Shown here one piece after another: positions 23,341 through 36,330 of a stretch of DNA of 64,000 nucleotides. This DNA is from Peromyscus leucopus (taxonomy: Eukaryota > Chordata > Mammalia > Rodentia > Cricetidae), in assembly GCF_004664715.2 (NCBI RefSeq), contig NC_051067.1:69272982-69336981 (forward strand). The letters are read 5' to 3'. Made by a program: the position numbers and the translations under genes. Position 1 is the first letter of the stretch; each line of letters opens with the position of its first letter. A model generated the notes under the pieces. The model saw only the letters and a program-made list of their open reading frames with translations. It was not told where the DNA came from and did no database searches.

Positions 23341-24444
23341 GGTGAGGCACTGAAGATGTAAAGGAGTTAGTTAGTTGTAAAAGAGCCAAGAATGCCTGAG
23401 TCAAAATGTCAATGATGCTGGTAATCATCATGTGATAATTTTACAAACATTTACACACATTTTCAGATACACTCAGAAAAGATGAAGGTAGAGAAGAAAG
23501 CTTTCTTTGATTAGATTCCTATACATCTTGCCTAAGTTAATCTTAAATTCCTTAAAACAGTACAACTTATTCAAGGATTTTTCACCTCCACAGGGTGTGA
23601 TCCAAACACATGTTAGAAAGAAGGAGATTAATAAGGGTTTTAGAGGCCAGCAAATATTTTACTGAAGTCACAAATCAAACTTGACAACAGCTTGGCAATA
23701 GATCAGGGGAATGGCCAGATGGCCAGGGCAGAATAGACTATGACCAGCAAATCTACATTTTGTGACTCATTGTCTTATAATAGTTTATTATTCATTCTTG
23801 CATTCATAGACAGTTATTAATATATTGATAAATATTTCTGGGGTCAAGTAATATTCAACATACTTGAGATATCAAGAAAAATAAACTACAATTTCTGTTT
23901 TAGAGAGGCTTACTTTCAAATAGATACATAAATCATGATAAGAATGATGACAGGCCCTTCAGTAACATTTTCCTTAAACAAGACATGGTTCCAGTTCTAC
24001 AAGTCTACAATGTTCAAATCCTCAAGTGCTATCCAGTGAATACTTAAAGTATTTCTAGAAGATTCACTAGGATGGCAAAGGGTAGTACTAATTTTAGTTA
24101 GTAGTTCTAATGCCACCTTTTTCAGGAAATATTTAATGAAAAGTGTAAAATCAATGTTTCATCTGTTCATTGGCCACATATCTTCAGTACCTGAATACTA
24201 TCAAGATGACCTTCAAATCTTGGGAATTATTGTGTCATGCCAATGTCTATGAAAGTAGAAAATCAGAGATGAAGATATGAAAGGATGCTTAGAGAATTTT
24301 ACATACACATGTGCTGGTCAATAGATTTATCAATTTAATGTCAGTTTCTCTCATGTTTGCAGATTACTTCTTTACTGTTAAGTGAATAGTAATATTTCTG
24401 GTATTATAATAGTAAGTATAAGAACAGCAACATTATTTGATGTG
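23341..24444. other. Mostly unassigned; weak ancient repeat at 23795-23945
   Basis: No gene seen. Within it 'tattcattcttgcattcata' to 'gaggcttactttcaaataga' echoes the same ancient repeat seen at 17865. Confidence 0.4.
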
Positions 24445-24640
24445 GTACAGTTATCCTATGGTATCCTGATGGAGTTGGTTCCAGTGTCTCCTGCAGACAT
24501 TGAAATCCATGGCTACTTCCTTTTCATACTCAAAATTCCATAGTGTTTGAATATTTCCTGTAAACAGCATCTCATACATTTTAAGTCACCCCTACATTAC
24601 TTACAATAACTAGTAAAGCCAAACAATATAAATTGTTGTG
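24445..24640 (+). mobile_element. Tigger-like (pogo) DNA transposon fragment
   Basis: 'acagttatcctatggtatcc', 'ggagttggttccagtgtctc', 'cattgaaatccatggctact', 'cattttaagtcacccctaca' and 'ttacttacaataactagtaa' follow, piece by piece, the Tigger-type consensus ('cctcggtatccatgggggattggttcc...'). Non-autonomous, no transposase. Confidence 0.7.
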
Positions 24641-24769
24641 ATAATGTACTCTCTCTTGGGAATATTGACACAGAAAAGAAAGTCTACAGAGGACCATGGT
24701 CTGTGTGAAGGTAGCCATCTTAGGCCTTAGGCACAGTCTGTAATAGCTTAAATAATAAGATATTGTGGA

Positions 24770-24930
24770 TGAACTGAGCCTACAATATGTATGTCTATGT
24801 TTTTTAATGGATTATTTCATTCGATCCTCATAACAACCTAATGGAGTAGATATTTTATGCCCACAAGCTAGAAAAGGGAAAAGCGACACCAAGAGCTGTC
24901 TGTTGTTCAACACAGAAGTGATAACTCCCT
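24770..24930 (+). mobile_element. MIR SINE fragment
   Basis: 'ttatttcattcgatcctcat', 'aacaacctaatggagtagat' and 'attttatgcccacaagctag' match the central core of MIR. The 3' part fades after 24910. Confidence 0.72.
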
Positions 24931-26031
24931 TTTCATCTTGAGCCACTTGAAGCTTGAGAGGCATCATTTCTCAATATGCCACTTATTTGCCCTTTTTTTC
25001 CCATTTGGAAGAAGGAGCTGGTGTTGGGAGAGGTGTGAAGACCTCAGACACTGCATTGTGGTTTCCATATCCTCTGCTGCCATTATCAATGGTATTTTAG
25101 TCAGTTCTTATCCATCCTGCAGAATTACATACCTCTTCCAAATTTTCCACACACCTTACATTATATTTTCCTGTGATAATGAAAAAGTAGACTCTCAGCT
25201 TCAATAAAACCTTTGTCCAAGTCTGAGGTGTTGGGGGATATTAGACTTATAGATTTGCAGATAGAACCTGGGGGAGCTTTTGAAGTCATCTGATTTCATC
25301 TTACAAGATATTGAAAATTAGAGACCCTGGATTGGAAAATTATATCTGTGCTGAAGACAAGGTTTTAGGAAGAGGAGCAAGATTAAAACCCAATTCTGTG
25401 ATTGCTAGTGGAGAGCTTTTCTTACCGTGGCAGGAAACATACAGTCTTTCTTGCTCTCAGTTCATTAAAGAATATTCATCAAGTATATACTATTTCAGCA
25501 TATTCTGAACCATGATCAGGACTTAATACTTTGATGTAGTTATAATTATTAAGAGATAGAGCCATGATATTAAGGGTCTGTTCCATGTAAGTAACTTCTC
25601 TGGCTTTGAGAGTTGTGCCTGCTGAATTTCAAAATGTTTCCCTGGAGCTGTTTCTTTTTCTTTCATTCCTTTTTAAAAAGTCTATCTTCTTTGAGTCTCT
25701 CTTAGTTTATTGCTTGTGTCATTTTTCTACAACTTAGTTTATTTTTCTCAAACTGATTCCACATGTTTCTTTCAATCACAGGCTCTCAATCCTTGAATGC
25801 TCAGCCCTGCAGCATTTTACTTGTTTAGTATTCTACTGGGAATTCAACAAGTGTGCAGAGCCAGGACAACTGATATTCTCCATACTTTGCCTGTTCTTCC
25901 ACAAGACAATTCATTTTTATAACATGTAATAGAAAAAATCCATTAAAATCTTGTTTTGTCCTTTGTCTGTGAATGTAGATTTTTTACTGTTCATCATGAC
26001 ATCAAATTACACAGAGGAGAAGCAGCTGGTG
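24931..26031. other. Unassigned non-coding sequence
   Basis: Contains an 89-codon open reading frame (24938-25207) with no recognisable domain, biased composition or neighbours to support it. No repeat named. Confidence 0.45.
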
Positions 26032-26150
26032 GTGTGAACCTATAATCCAGCAGTAGGCATGCTGAGGCAGAGAATGAGTTAGAAATTGGCTTGTGTTGTA
26101 TAGCATACTCCAAGCTAGTTTGCACTACACAGTGAGACTTCATCTCACAA
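26032..26150 (+). mobile_element. Old B1-family SINE
   Basis: 'cagctggtggtgtgaacc', 'tataatccagcagtaggcat', 'gctgaggcagagaatgagtt' and 'cagtgagacttcatctcac' fit a diverged early B1 (PB1/B1F type). Confidence 0.75.
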
Positions 26151-26345
26151 TTTTATTTGTAGATACAAGACAATACATTTTTTTTAACAATTGTTTAATT
26201 TAGTCCTTCAAACATTTAAAGAGGGGCCACTTGGTAATAAAGTATTACCCAAAGAATCATTTGAAGACTTTATAATTGTCTCACAGGTAAGAGTGACTAT
26301 TAATTGTTTTTCATCATTTAAATTAGTTAGTTTAGCTTAATTTAA

Positions 26346-26465
26346 TTTTTTTTGACACAGGATTTTACTCTGTGACCTAGGCTGGGTTGGAATTTACTAT
26401 GTAGTCTAGGCTGGCCTTAAACTCATGGCAATCTTCCTGCCAAAGTCTCTCCAATTTGAGATGAC
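26346..26465 (-). mobile_element. Old B1-family SINE, antisense
   Basis: 'tttttttgacacaggattt', 'tagtctaggctggccttaaa', 'ctcatggcaatcttcctgcc'. Diverged and truncated before the usual 'gctgggattacagg' part. Confidence 0.75.
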
Positions 26466-26800
26466 ATGTGTGGGTCAATATAACCTGCTTTATCATCTAT
26501 GTTATAATGCTTCAACTCTTCTTGGAAATCATAGTATGTGCTCAATAAGGATGTTCTTCATTTGGCCCCCTGTTCTCTATTATGGAAGGAAGCACAGAGC
26601 TTTGATTGCAGTTTTGCTATCTGAGACGGATCATGTACCGCAGCAAATAATGGGGTTCCAGATATGCTGAAAAACAGTTACAGCTCTGTTGTGCTGTCTG
26701 TGGGCCCCAGAGTGCTTGAAGCACAGCCAGGCCTCCTAACCAACAAAAGGAGATTTCCCAGGATCTGTTATGATCTTTAACATAAAAAACTGCCACTCAG

Positions 26801-26885
26801 AGCTGGGGATATAGCTGAATGTTGAACATTTGCCTGGCATGTTCAAGGACTTGGTTTGATCTCACTACTGTCAAAAATCTTTTAA
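26801..26885 (+). mobile_element. ID-like SINE
   Basis: 'agctggggatatagctgaat', 'catttgcctggcatgttcaa', 'ggacttggtttgatctcac': tRNA-derived ID-type head with A and B boxes visible but mutated. Confidence 0.75.
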
Positions 26886-27569
26886 AAGATCATCCATCCC
26901 AACTCACATTATGTTCTTTACTCTGTGCTACAAATTTCTTTTGCAATCTGGACATACACCTCCCCAAAGGTTCTGCAGTTCTTTCAAATAGCTAATTCAC
27001 TGCTAGTGATGAAATGAGAATGCAGCTTTTCTTTGTTAAATGCACACATTCAGTCTGGGCTTCAGTGACTGTAAGTTTCTCCTGTTTGTGTTTTCTCACA
27101 TGAGTAAGAAAGGGATTCAGATAAAATGTGGGCCTGTTAGAGACTTTTAGTTCTCCAAAGCCCCTGGTCTGTGTTAGCAGCCAAGTAAACTCTTTTAATG
27201 GGCATTTAAAGCCTCCTCATCTGAACAGATTACAATGAAATACATTAAATGCTTATATCCTGCTTCAGCTTTTCCTGAACAGCTCATGAAATGGAAATGT
27301 GGAGAGAACAGGAAAAGCACAGCCTTGATCTCTGCTCTGCTCCTGACCACCCTGGTAGCAGCAAGTCAGTTCTTTATAGGTCCTAGCCCATGCGCTCCTG
27401 GTGACCGATGGAAAGTATGCTATATATCTGTCTGAGCATGGATGAAGTAATGAAGTGTCCCCCTTTTCCACATAGATGTCCCATACAGTGATGAAGTCAG
27501 CACCTTTAGATGGAGAGAGAAAGTCTCATACTCTTGTTCAGCCTTTGGTTAGCCTGTACATGGTCCTAA

Positions 27570-27790
27570 GATAGATGCTATCACTTTATCATTATTATAT
27601 TATTAATGTTATCATTATTTTCAGAAGGGTGACACAGTTCAATTGCCGGGTTTAGATGAGCAGCATGAGGCAAGTGTGCTTCTTATCTTATCCTTCATTT
27701 TTCAAGATAGAAGGAAAGGCTGTGAGAGATCAAGAGACCTGTGTTTTTAAGACACATAGTTTGCTTATGACAGAGCCAGGAAGTCCACAT
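27570..27790 (+). mobile_element. MIR SINE, decayed
   Basis: 'tcattatattattaatgtta' then 'ccttcatttttcaagataga', 'aggaaaggctgtgagagatc' and 'gacagagccaggaagtcca' follow the MIR core and 3' half. Confidence 0.6.
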
Positions 27791-30700
27791 GGATATCTTA
27801 GAAAGAATTCCAATAGTCTCTGATGTAGTAGTTGAAACACAGAGTAGGTAATCAGAAGCTCATGAGCAGGTGGAGTTAAAGGTCATTGTATTTTCTGTGG
27901 ACTGTGGAAGGAAGCCCACAGCAATGAGGGGAAACAGGAAAGAGTATAAGGGGTAGTGAGCAGACTATTTTTTTTCCTGCCATGAAACAAATAAAATATG
28001 ATCCAAGGACACTGATGTACTTTATTTTTTAATTAAAGAAATATTTGAGCTACCAGATATGTTAAAACAGAGGATATAGAGGCTTGCCCTGGTATGGTTG
28101 GGGACAAAAAATCATGTGAGAAGACATGTCAGAGAATTTGTAAATGTAGTTTGTGCTTTCCCATACTCTAATTCTACAGCCAGGCTCCTGAAGGATAGTG
28201 GAGGAATGGAGTGAGTAGAGATTATAACATTTTCTTCAAAAAATAATGTTTCCTGAAAGGGCATCTATACAGTGGATGTCACTTTTAGTGGCAGGAAACA
28301 TTCTAATAGGCACTTTAAAATAGTTTACAAGCAAATCCATTTACACAGGATTCAGTAGAGTTTTGGGATACAGAGGCATCATTGTATCAAGCTAAATGTG
28401 CACTACAGTATCTGAACATTCTGTGAAATGCTTTTCCCAACAATCTGGTCAGTTACCAAACACATTTGATGCACTGGGATAGCAAGTGAGAAGTGTCATG
28501 TTGCTAACGTAAACTTAAAGTAGTAAAGTGGCCCATTATTAAATATAATGTTATTGTACTATGCAGTGTGGCTACAAACTAAGGGGAAATAAAACATGAT
28601 ATAACTGCATAAATGATCCCTAATTACTTGTAACAGTGTCTTTTGAAAACTCCCTTTTGATCAATGTAATGTGCAAGATTCTTATCCAAAATAGTGAAAA
28701 TAAAAGTCCATCTAACAGACACTTTGCTTTTAATTGGCACTGCTTGTACATTTGCAGTGTTCTGCTCAGTTTCATTTGTATAAAACCTTTATTAAGAAAG
28801 GACATTATCTTGCATGTAGGCACTTGCTGAAAGAATGCAGCTTGCTGACAGAATATTCTAAACTGCCAAATGTCACTGTGAGCCTGTTATAAAAACATCT
28901 GCAGCTTGGGAGAATTGGAATTGGCTAATAACAGTGACTATAATTAATAGTTAATTGTTTTAAGGAAAGCAATTAACAAATTGAGCTGATGCTTAATTTA
29001 CTCAGTTGATAAACAAGAAACAAAAAGAGTTCAGAGAAAAGAAGTAGTATGTGTTGTCTCCATGCGTCTTGTTAAAAGGATGGTTGGATTCACACATTGT
29101 CTGTTTGACACATACCTGCAGTCTGATAATGGGGTTTTTGCCTCATAACACTCAGTTTGTTTTGCCTTTTTTCCCTGTTATTATTTAAACTTGCAGTCTG
29201 TTTACTGCATATTAAAACTCTCAAAAACTCCATTCTAGTTAACACACTGATGGAGTGATCGCCTAAGTAGCCATGTTTAGTCTTCAGAATGCTAGGGTAA
29301 AGGCATGCTAGCTACATCCTAGTACTTGCAAGGCTTATTTTTTTTTTTTTTCAAGTCAGAGGTGTACTACGTCCTGTAATTCCAGACACTCTTTTGGGAT
29401 TAATTTATGATGTCCTTACACACGGCTGCACTCAAATACCTTTTATCATGTCTCCAAGTAATAATCAGTGCTTCAGGTCCATACTGGCATCTGCATTGCC
29501 ATGAAGTTTGCATCCTCATTCCTGACTTTCACACTTTCAAATGACACATTATCTCTGGATGCCTCTAGCCTCTGATCTTTACCAACACCGAGGTCTAACT
29601 TCAGTGGTTATCCATGGCTGGCTTGCACCTTGATTTCCTTAAAATCAGTGCTCTATGCTTACTAATGACATTTGCTAAGTTCCTGCAGGCATTTGTGCTC
29701 TGTTCTGACCTTTGAAATCTCTTCCAGAACACAAGTTTATGATGCTTAATGGTCCAAAGTATCTATCTGTCTTCTATTAATTTTTATTCTTACTGTAGTG
29801 AATATTTGCCTTACTTCCATATGTATGAGTTTTATATTTGATATTCATTTGAAAATATCATTTCAGATGTGATATTTTATGAAGATCATGATTTTTAAGT
29901 GTTAATTTGAGAAAATATGGCCATAAGATACTAATGAAACATTTGACAAAGTACAGACTATGTATAATTATATAGATATTTCAGAGAGTCAGTTTCGTAT
30001 CTGTTGGCCACATTCCCCTTGACTAAAAAAAAATGAGTCTTTCTCTTCTTCTGGAAAGTAAAGATGCAGACTTACATATCTGAAAAGTATTTCAAGAACC
30101 ATGTGGTTCTTCCTTTCATAGAGTGTACAATCTGGGGGCTTTGCTGGCTATGTGTCATTATTTCAGGAAACAAAGCATGCCATGTGTACTTTCTTAGCTA
30201 TATTTTCTCCCATTGGAGTCTCCATTCTACCTATGGGTTTCTTCTTTCTTGAGATTGTGTTCCAGTGTTAAAAGGTCCAGCAGAATGACTTGGGGCTGTT
30301 GATGTGGTCTGCGTCCAGTAAAACATTGCAGTCAGCCAAGGAAGGAAAGGGGCTAAAATCTCGCCAACATTCCATATGCCAAGCACAGTGCCCTAGGAGC
30401 AGTCCAGACAATGCTAAAAGTCCCACCCAGAGGACATCTGATTCCAATTTACACAGACACTCTGCAGGCAAGCAGAGTCCCTGGGGCTAGACTAATGCCG
30501 CCTCACTGTGAATTGAGGGACAGTTTGCCAGTGTGCTTAAAAGCTTGTCATAACTTATCCTTTATGGTGCTGTTCCAGTAGGGCAGAGTTATGTGTGTGC
30601 TGGGACACAGGCAATTAGACACACTTCAGTGATAGCTTTATTTACTTGCTGTTTGTTCAAGCCCTGTACTAAGGATCTGAGGGAGAAACCTTGCTTCAAA

Positions 30701-31547
30701 GTGAAGTCCCTTTTTGAGTCCTCATTCAAATAGATTTGAGCCTCCTGGACTCCACCTATGTAGAAATGGTCAGAGGAGGCTCCTCTAGTGACCGTCACTG
30801 TTCTTGTTTTCTGATAATAGAGTTTTGAATGACTCCTACCACATACACTTGATGTCTTAATTGTGTGGGATGAGGCCCATTCAGGAACAGAGAATAAACA
30901 ATTGGCACCTCGCTCAGGGATGTCTAAGCATGTACCAGATCTTGAGCAGGGATTTTGGTAACAAAATACAGCTCAGTGATTCAAAAACTAAAACATGTTT
31001 TTCAGGCTCCTAAAGTTGATCTAAAGTGCCAGAAGTTCCCAGTTTGGACTGGCTTCAAGGCCACAAGAGCTCAGACACTGACTCATGGAACTATTTCCTT
31101 ATTAACAGACATAGTACTTCACATATTTGAGGCTTGAAAAAAAATAACTAAACTTGAGCCTCTCCAACACAAAGCTCTTTTCCACTTTTTTTTTTTTGAG
31201 ACATGCATGAGTTCAAAGAAAATTTAGTATGTCTATACTGTTTATTCTCAACTTAAACCAAATGCTCTTTGGCCAAGGCTGGCTTATGTCTAAGAAGCCA
31301 CTTAAGTCATTTTATAACTTGTTCAGTCTTTTAATTTCTATGAGCAGGAAGTTGCAGGGTGTTAGCAGTAAGCAGAAATTGTGGAGCTGAGCTCTACTGA
31401 GGAGCAGCACAATTTCATGTATTTCTGAACAGAGTCCTCTCAGTAGCAAGCTACCTCCAAATGTTATATAAAACTTGGAATTCCTCTTAAATCCAATGTC
31501 AGAAAAGCCTCACATAGGACAATGTCTGTCCAAGCTGCTTTAATGTT
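27791..31547. other. Long repeat-poor, AT-rich interval
   Basis: About 3.7 kb with almost no recognisable repeat, unusual for this window. A B1-like scrap may exist at 29285-29323 ('gctagggtaaaggcatgcta'). T runs at 29339-29351 and 31188-31198. Open reading frames are all short with no recognised domains. The enhancer-like block at 28830-29010 lies inside. Confidence 0.5.
28830..29010. promoter_or_regulatory. Candidate conserved enhancer-like block
   Basis: Repeat-free. It contains a dense homeodomain-type cluster: 'actataattaatagttaatt', 'aagcaattaacaaattgagc' and 'ggaattggctaataacagtg'. The look is that of a deeply conserved non-coding element, but that is an inference from composition. 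Confidence 0.28.
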
Positions 31548-31764
31548 CATTTTGATTTATTTTATGGGCATGGGTATTTTTGCCTGCTTGTATGTCTTTA
31601 TGTCATGTGCATGCAGTTCCCAGGGAGGCCAGAAGAGGGCACCAGATACCTTGGAGCTGGCATTACAGCTGGTTTTGAGTCATCCTATGGGTACAGGGAA
31701 TCGAACCTGGGTCCTCTGGAAGAGCAACCAGTGCTTTTGACACTTGTATCATCTCTCCAGCTCC
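31548..31764 (-). mobile_element. B3 SINE, antisense
   Basis: 'tttgcctgcttgtatgtctt', 'gaggccagaagagggcacca', 'ctggcattacagctggtttt', 'gggaatcgaacctgggtcct' and 'gtatcatctctccagctcc'. Full-length antisense B3. Confidence 0.93.
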
Positions 31765-32157
31765 TGTCTAGATTATTTCTTTAAAACACAGACACATTGA
31801 TATGCAACTCAGTGTTTTCAGCAGAGTTGTATAAGAATAAAATAAATCAAATGTATATAATGTTTCTTTGTGTCCATGTTATTCCAAGGGCTTGGCATTA
31901 TTATTCATATATATTAAATGGAATAATTTCATTTGATGTAACAGGTAAAATTCTATGATCTGCTTTATATGCTAGCTGCTCAACAAGGTAGATGCCATTT
32001 AAAACAAACTTCCAATTTAATACATCTGTGAAGTGTCCGTTTATAACTTTCATGTAATCATTATCATGCAAGCTGACCTTACCCAGAGACATTCTTGCTC
32101 ACCTTGTTAACTTTTGAAATCTGTGCTCAATGACCTTGAGTTAAGCATGCCCCTAAA

Positions 32158-32545
32158 TGTAGCTAGAGTTTTCCTGCCTGGTTCACAGTCAGGATAAATC
32201 TCTGTCACCCGCCAGTCCCACAGCCGCTCAGACCCAACCAAGTAAACACAGAGACTTATATTGCTTATAAACTGTATGGCCGTGGCAGGTTTCTTGCTAA
32301 CTGTTCTTATAGCTTAAATTAATCCATTTCCATACATCTATATCTTGCCACATGGCTCGCGGCTTACCAGCGTCTTCACATGCTGCTTGTCATGGTGGTG
32401 GCTGGCAGTGTCTCCTCCCACCTTCCTGTTCTCTCAGTTCTCCTCTCTGTTAGTCCAGCTTATACTTCCTGCCTGGCCACTGGCCAGTGTTTTATTTATT
32501 GACCAATCAGAGCAACAGATTTGACATACAGACCATCTGACAGCA
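32158..32545 (-). mobile_element. Cricetid-type LTR-like element (probable ERVK-class solo LTR), antisense
   Basis: The plus strand reads 'gtcacccgccagtcccacag', 'agtaaacacagagacttata', 'aactgtatggccgtggcagg', 'cacatgctgcttgtcatggt', 'cttcctgcctggccactggc' and 'ttattgaccaatcagagcaa'. I recall this as a common dispersed repeat in cricetid genomes but not its name. Flanks share cctaaatgta (32152-32161 and 32546-32555). If the duplication is the 6-mer cctaaa, the element starts TG and ends CA, as an ERVK LTR should. No viral genes are attached. Confidence 0.65.
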
Positions 32546-32555
32546 CCTAAATGTA

Positions 32556-33479
32556 TCTACTGTCTTTCCTGTTTACATTATGACCCTAAGCTGAGCATGC
32601 TCAGGAATGCACTGCTTAGCCAAGCATGCTCAGGGACATGTGCTCAGTGAATTGCTTTCCTAAATGAGTATGCAAAGGCTCCCTGAAGAAAATCCCCATG
32701 CTTCCTGAGATATAGTAGCACACTGCTTTGAAAATAGCCAAAGCCCTGCAACCTAACATGTGTAGCTCAGAAGACTGTCTCTACCCTTTTGTGTCCTTGA
32801 GTGCTCAGTTAGGCTCTGTAGTAAGTGAACTGTGAACCCATTCATTTGGTTAGTCACACTGAGGCAGGGTAAGGTATCTTTGAAAATTCATAATAGTCTT
32901 TCGATGTGAAAAAACAACAGAGTAAATATCACTAAGGTGTGATCTCTGCCCCTATTTTGTATGTGTGTGTGTTTGTGTGTGTGTGTTTGTGTGTAAAATA
33001 AATTTATTTGATTTCTTTAGTCATTATCAATACATTCTTTTTCCTTTTCCTTTAAGTTTCACATATAAACTAGTAGTTATTTGGGCATACCCAGTGGTTA
33101 CAGATCGCCAGATCCTTAGCAAGATACCATATTAGCTAGCAATTTCTTAATTAATTTGTAGATGAAAATCTTAACACTGAAATTGAGAACAGTCTGGCTA
33201 AACAGCAATGTGAATGTCAATGTTCAGAAAAACCCCTTTAAAAGCCTATGCTCTCAAAGATCATTTCTATAGTCTGTTAAAGAAGAGTCCTTTAAAAGAA
33301 AGTATGAACTCTAGTCCATTTAACCTCTGACAGATTTTGGAAGTCATTTGGAAATCTGACAAAATGACAGAAAATTTGTGTCCATCTTTCTTCTTTCCTA
33401 CTGAGTAATGGATTTTGGAAAAAAATTCAATTGCTTGATTTGCTTCAGGTTCTGTATTTTTAGAAGATTAGTTATTCAT
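32556..33479. other. Unassigned non-coding sequence
   Basis: Holds a short GT-rich run (about 32958-32995). No gene recognised. Confidence 0.45.
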
Positions 33480-33684
33480 TACTTTTATGTGTGGGCTCAT
33501 GCTCCTGCATGAGCTTATGCATGCCATATGCATGCTGAGGCCTGCAGTGGACAAAAGGGAGTACGCAGTCTTCTGGAACTAAAGTTCGAGATCTGTGAGC
33601 TCCTGTGTGGGTGCTGGGAATGAACTCAGGTCTCCTGGAAGAACAGTCAGTGCTCTTAATAGCTGAGCCACCTCCCCAGGTCCC
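33480..33684 (-). mobile_element. B3-family SINE, antisense
   Basis: 'tgaggcctgcagtggacaaa' (diverged), 'gatctgtgagctcctgtgtg', 'ggtgctgggaatgaactcag', 'gaacagtcagtgctcttaat' and 'gctgagccacctccccagg'. Confidence 0.85.
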
Positions 33685-35861
33685 GGTTTCTCTATTTATT
33701 TTAAAAAATGATATTGGTGCCTATGTACTGACCTGTGACACAGTGAAGAGTCAGAGCTCCTGATTTTTCTATTGCATAGGTGGTGTAGAAATGTTCTGGA
33801 ACCCTCTGTATTACCATCTTGTGGAGATACAGTAATGGCTTGTTCCTATGACAATGCATTTGTGTTTCTCACCTTTCCATGCTTTTTGTGAAGCTGAAAG
33901 CAAATGGATTCAAAGTCAGGGCAGAGTTCAAGGTCTGCAAACTGTGGCTGTGTAGAATCTAAACCTGTGGCCCTGCTGGCACCAGCACAGCTAACTCACT
34001 TAAGCTCCAGGGGTGACACCAGCAAGCTGCATTTAACATCAAAGCACCAGAGAGAGTCACCAGGTCCTGCAGGAAAGTCTGCCAGGCTTAGAGCAGCTCA
34101 GTGGGAATGCCAGGCAGCTGAAGGCTAGGAAGACTGCCTTCCAGTGAGTTTATAAGCTGCTGGCACACTGCAGAAGTCACACAACTCTGTGTTAAGTGGG
34201 CTTTGGGTGGACATTCTGAGAGGCATGATTATAGTCCTGCTCAGAGTAAGGAAGGTGGTGAGCAACCGCTCGTTTCATGGATTCAGTGATAGAGGGTATT
34301 TGATCTGCACTTTCTTTGTTGTTTGCTTATGATGCTGGTCAATGGCATCTACTTCCCTATCATTGAAAATGAAGTCTATAGGAGTACTTTCTCACTGAAT
34401 TCCATGTCCAATCATATTTTAACAAACAAGTCAACATCTTGATCAGACATCCCCCCATGCTTGAATGAAAGAATGCCTTAGGGAGTGGTTGGAGTTCCAG
34501 ATCAGTGTGTCAGTTTTTCTGTTGGGTGTCTTTCCATTCCATAAACAGGCTTTCATCAGCCTCTTCAGAGTGGGACTTAGTTGAGGAAATAACGATCATC
34601 CAATTGGGATGGCCTTTTCCTTCACATACATGATCTATCTGAGAAAGCATGCAGCCTTCAAAGGATTTCTGAGTGGCTGTTTTGTGGTAGAGTTTATTAG
34701 CTAAACAGGAAGCCCATTATACCTGTCTGATGGGATTACAGGATGCTCATGCAGCAATAAGGAAGATATCCACATGAATGCCCTTGGCAGCAGCACCACA
34801 GAGGTCAACTTGGTGTTTTTCTCTATTTTTTAATATAGGACACATGTAAACAAAAACGCAAATTTTGGAGGATGAAAAAACTGACACTAAATACAGTTGT
34901 ACCTGATTCATAGGACAGTGGGTAGAAGACACCAGCTACTGGTATAGCAGATCATAAGTTTGGGACTGGTGACTCCCTATCATACAAAGCAAAGGTAAAC
35001 TTGAAAATAATGAGTTATATTTGTGTTTAGCCAAGGGTCCACAGGAGAATGCCCCCGTCCCAGCTTAGTTTGATATGAATTATCTCTCTACCCTGAGCAG
35101 GCAGTAGATTGTTATTGTTTGTGGAATTATGTAGTTAGAAAATCACCTAAAACAGTGAAGAAGGGGATGTTTGCCTACCAGACTCATTAACAAGCAGAAG
35201 TCTATGTGACTGCTCTGCTGGGTTCATCCTGGCTGAAAAATGGAATAAACTATTACTGGGGAAAAAAATAAAACTGAATCACTTTCTCAAGATTCTAAGA
35301 TGGGAAAACTAGAACAGCGCACAGTGACTTCCCATCTGGCCCTTTTTAGTCATGAGGAGTTGGGAAAAGGCAAAATATCTTCATGGAAAAAAACGAGAAG
35401 TTCAAAGTCACTAGGTCATAAGTCATGGTCCATAGTGAAGGGCTTTTAACTCTGGGGGGAGAAGCCAGGACAGATTTATGCCAGGCATTGCACACTATTT
35501 TATGATTTTAGCTTCGCATACTGAACTAGAAATGAGTGTTGGAATATGGTTAGGCTTTTACAAATATTAACTTTTATCATGCAAATAATCAATATTCATA
35601 CAAAATGTGTGGGTGGGAAGTGAGGCACAAGCAGAAGAATTAAGGGGCACCCAAAACACATTTATTACCTGGGCAACCAAGGAGATGGATGTTCCTGTGA
35701 TAGGAGTCACAGCTGCAGGCTTGGGTGGGGCTTAATTCACAGGTCCTCGCTTCATTTAGAGAGAGACAAGTAAAAGTCCACTTTCTTCCTCAGAGAGAGT
35801 AGAGGTCTTTAAAGAAGCAGATCGTGGTGCCTCTTACAGTTTTGGTAAACCATTCTACATG
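33685..35861. other. Unassigned non-coding sequence
   Basis: About 2.2 kb with no repeat I can name and no convincing coding sequence. The 74-codon open reading frame at 33904-34128 has no recognisable domain. Confidence 0.45.
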
Positions 35862-35945
35862 ATTTGGTAGTATACACCAGTAGGAGAATTTGGAGTTTGA
35901 GGCCACCCTAGGCCACATTTCAGAATGCTATCTCAAAACTAAATC
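35862..35945 (+). mobile_element. Old B1-family SINE fragment
   Basis: 'tggtagtatacaccagtagg', 'ggagtttgaggccaccctag', 'gccacatttcagaatgctat', 'ctcaaaac': a decayed, shortened B1 (PB1/B1F type). Confidence 0.65.
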
Positions 35946-36330
35946 CAACTGAGTACCAAAGTGCCCATTCTCCAGTGGATATCAACTTTACCAGATAAAT
36001 CAAGTGCAATTAGAGTCACCTTGGTTTATAAGCAAACCTCAAGTTTTTACCTTGGAGAGTTAGTCAAAATGAAAAGAGGTTTTAGAATCACCTTCTGTAC
36101 ATGGGGTGGTCACATTCTGTTTCAGCTCTGTGAATGTCTAAATAGATTGTCAAGAGACTTTAATTCTTTGTTGAAATTCATTTTCACCTTTTTATAAGTG
36201 ACTGACAAAATTTTAACAGTAATAAGTGGTTCTAGTCTGGTTTTTTTTTTTCTGACTTTGAAACTATTTCTATACACACAGAAGGATAATTAAGACAAAT
36301 TTCCTTTTTTGTGGGGAATCGGCACCTGTG

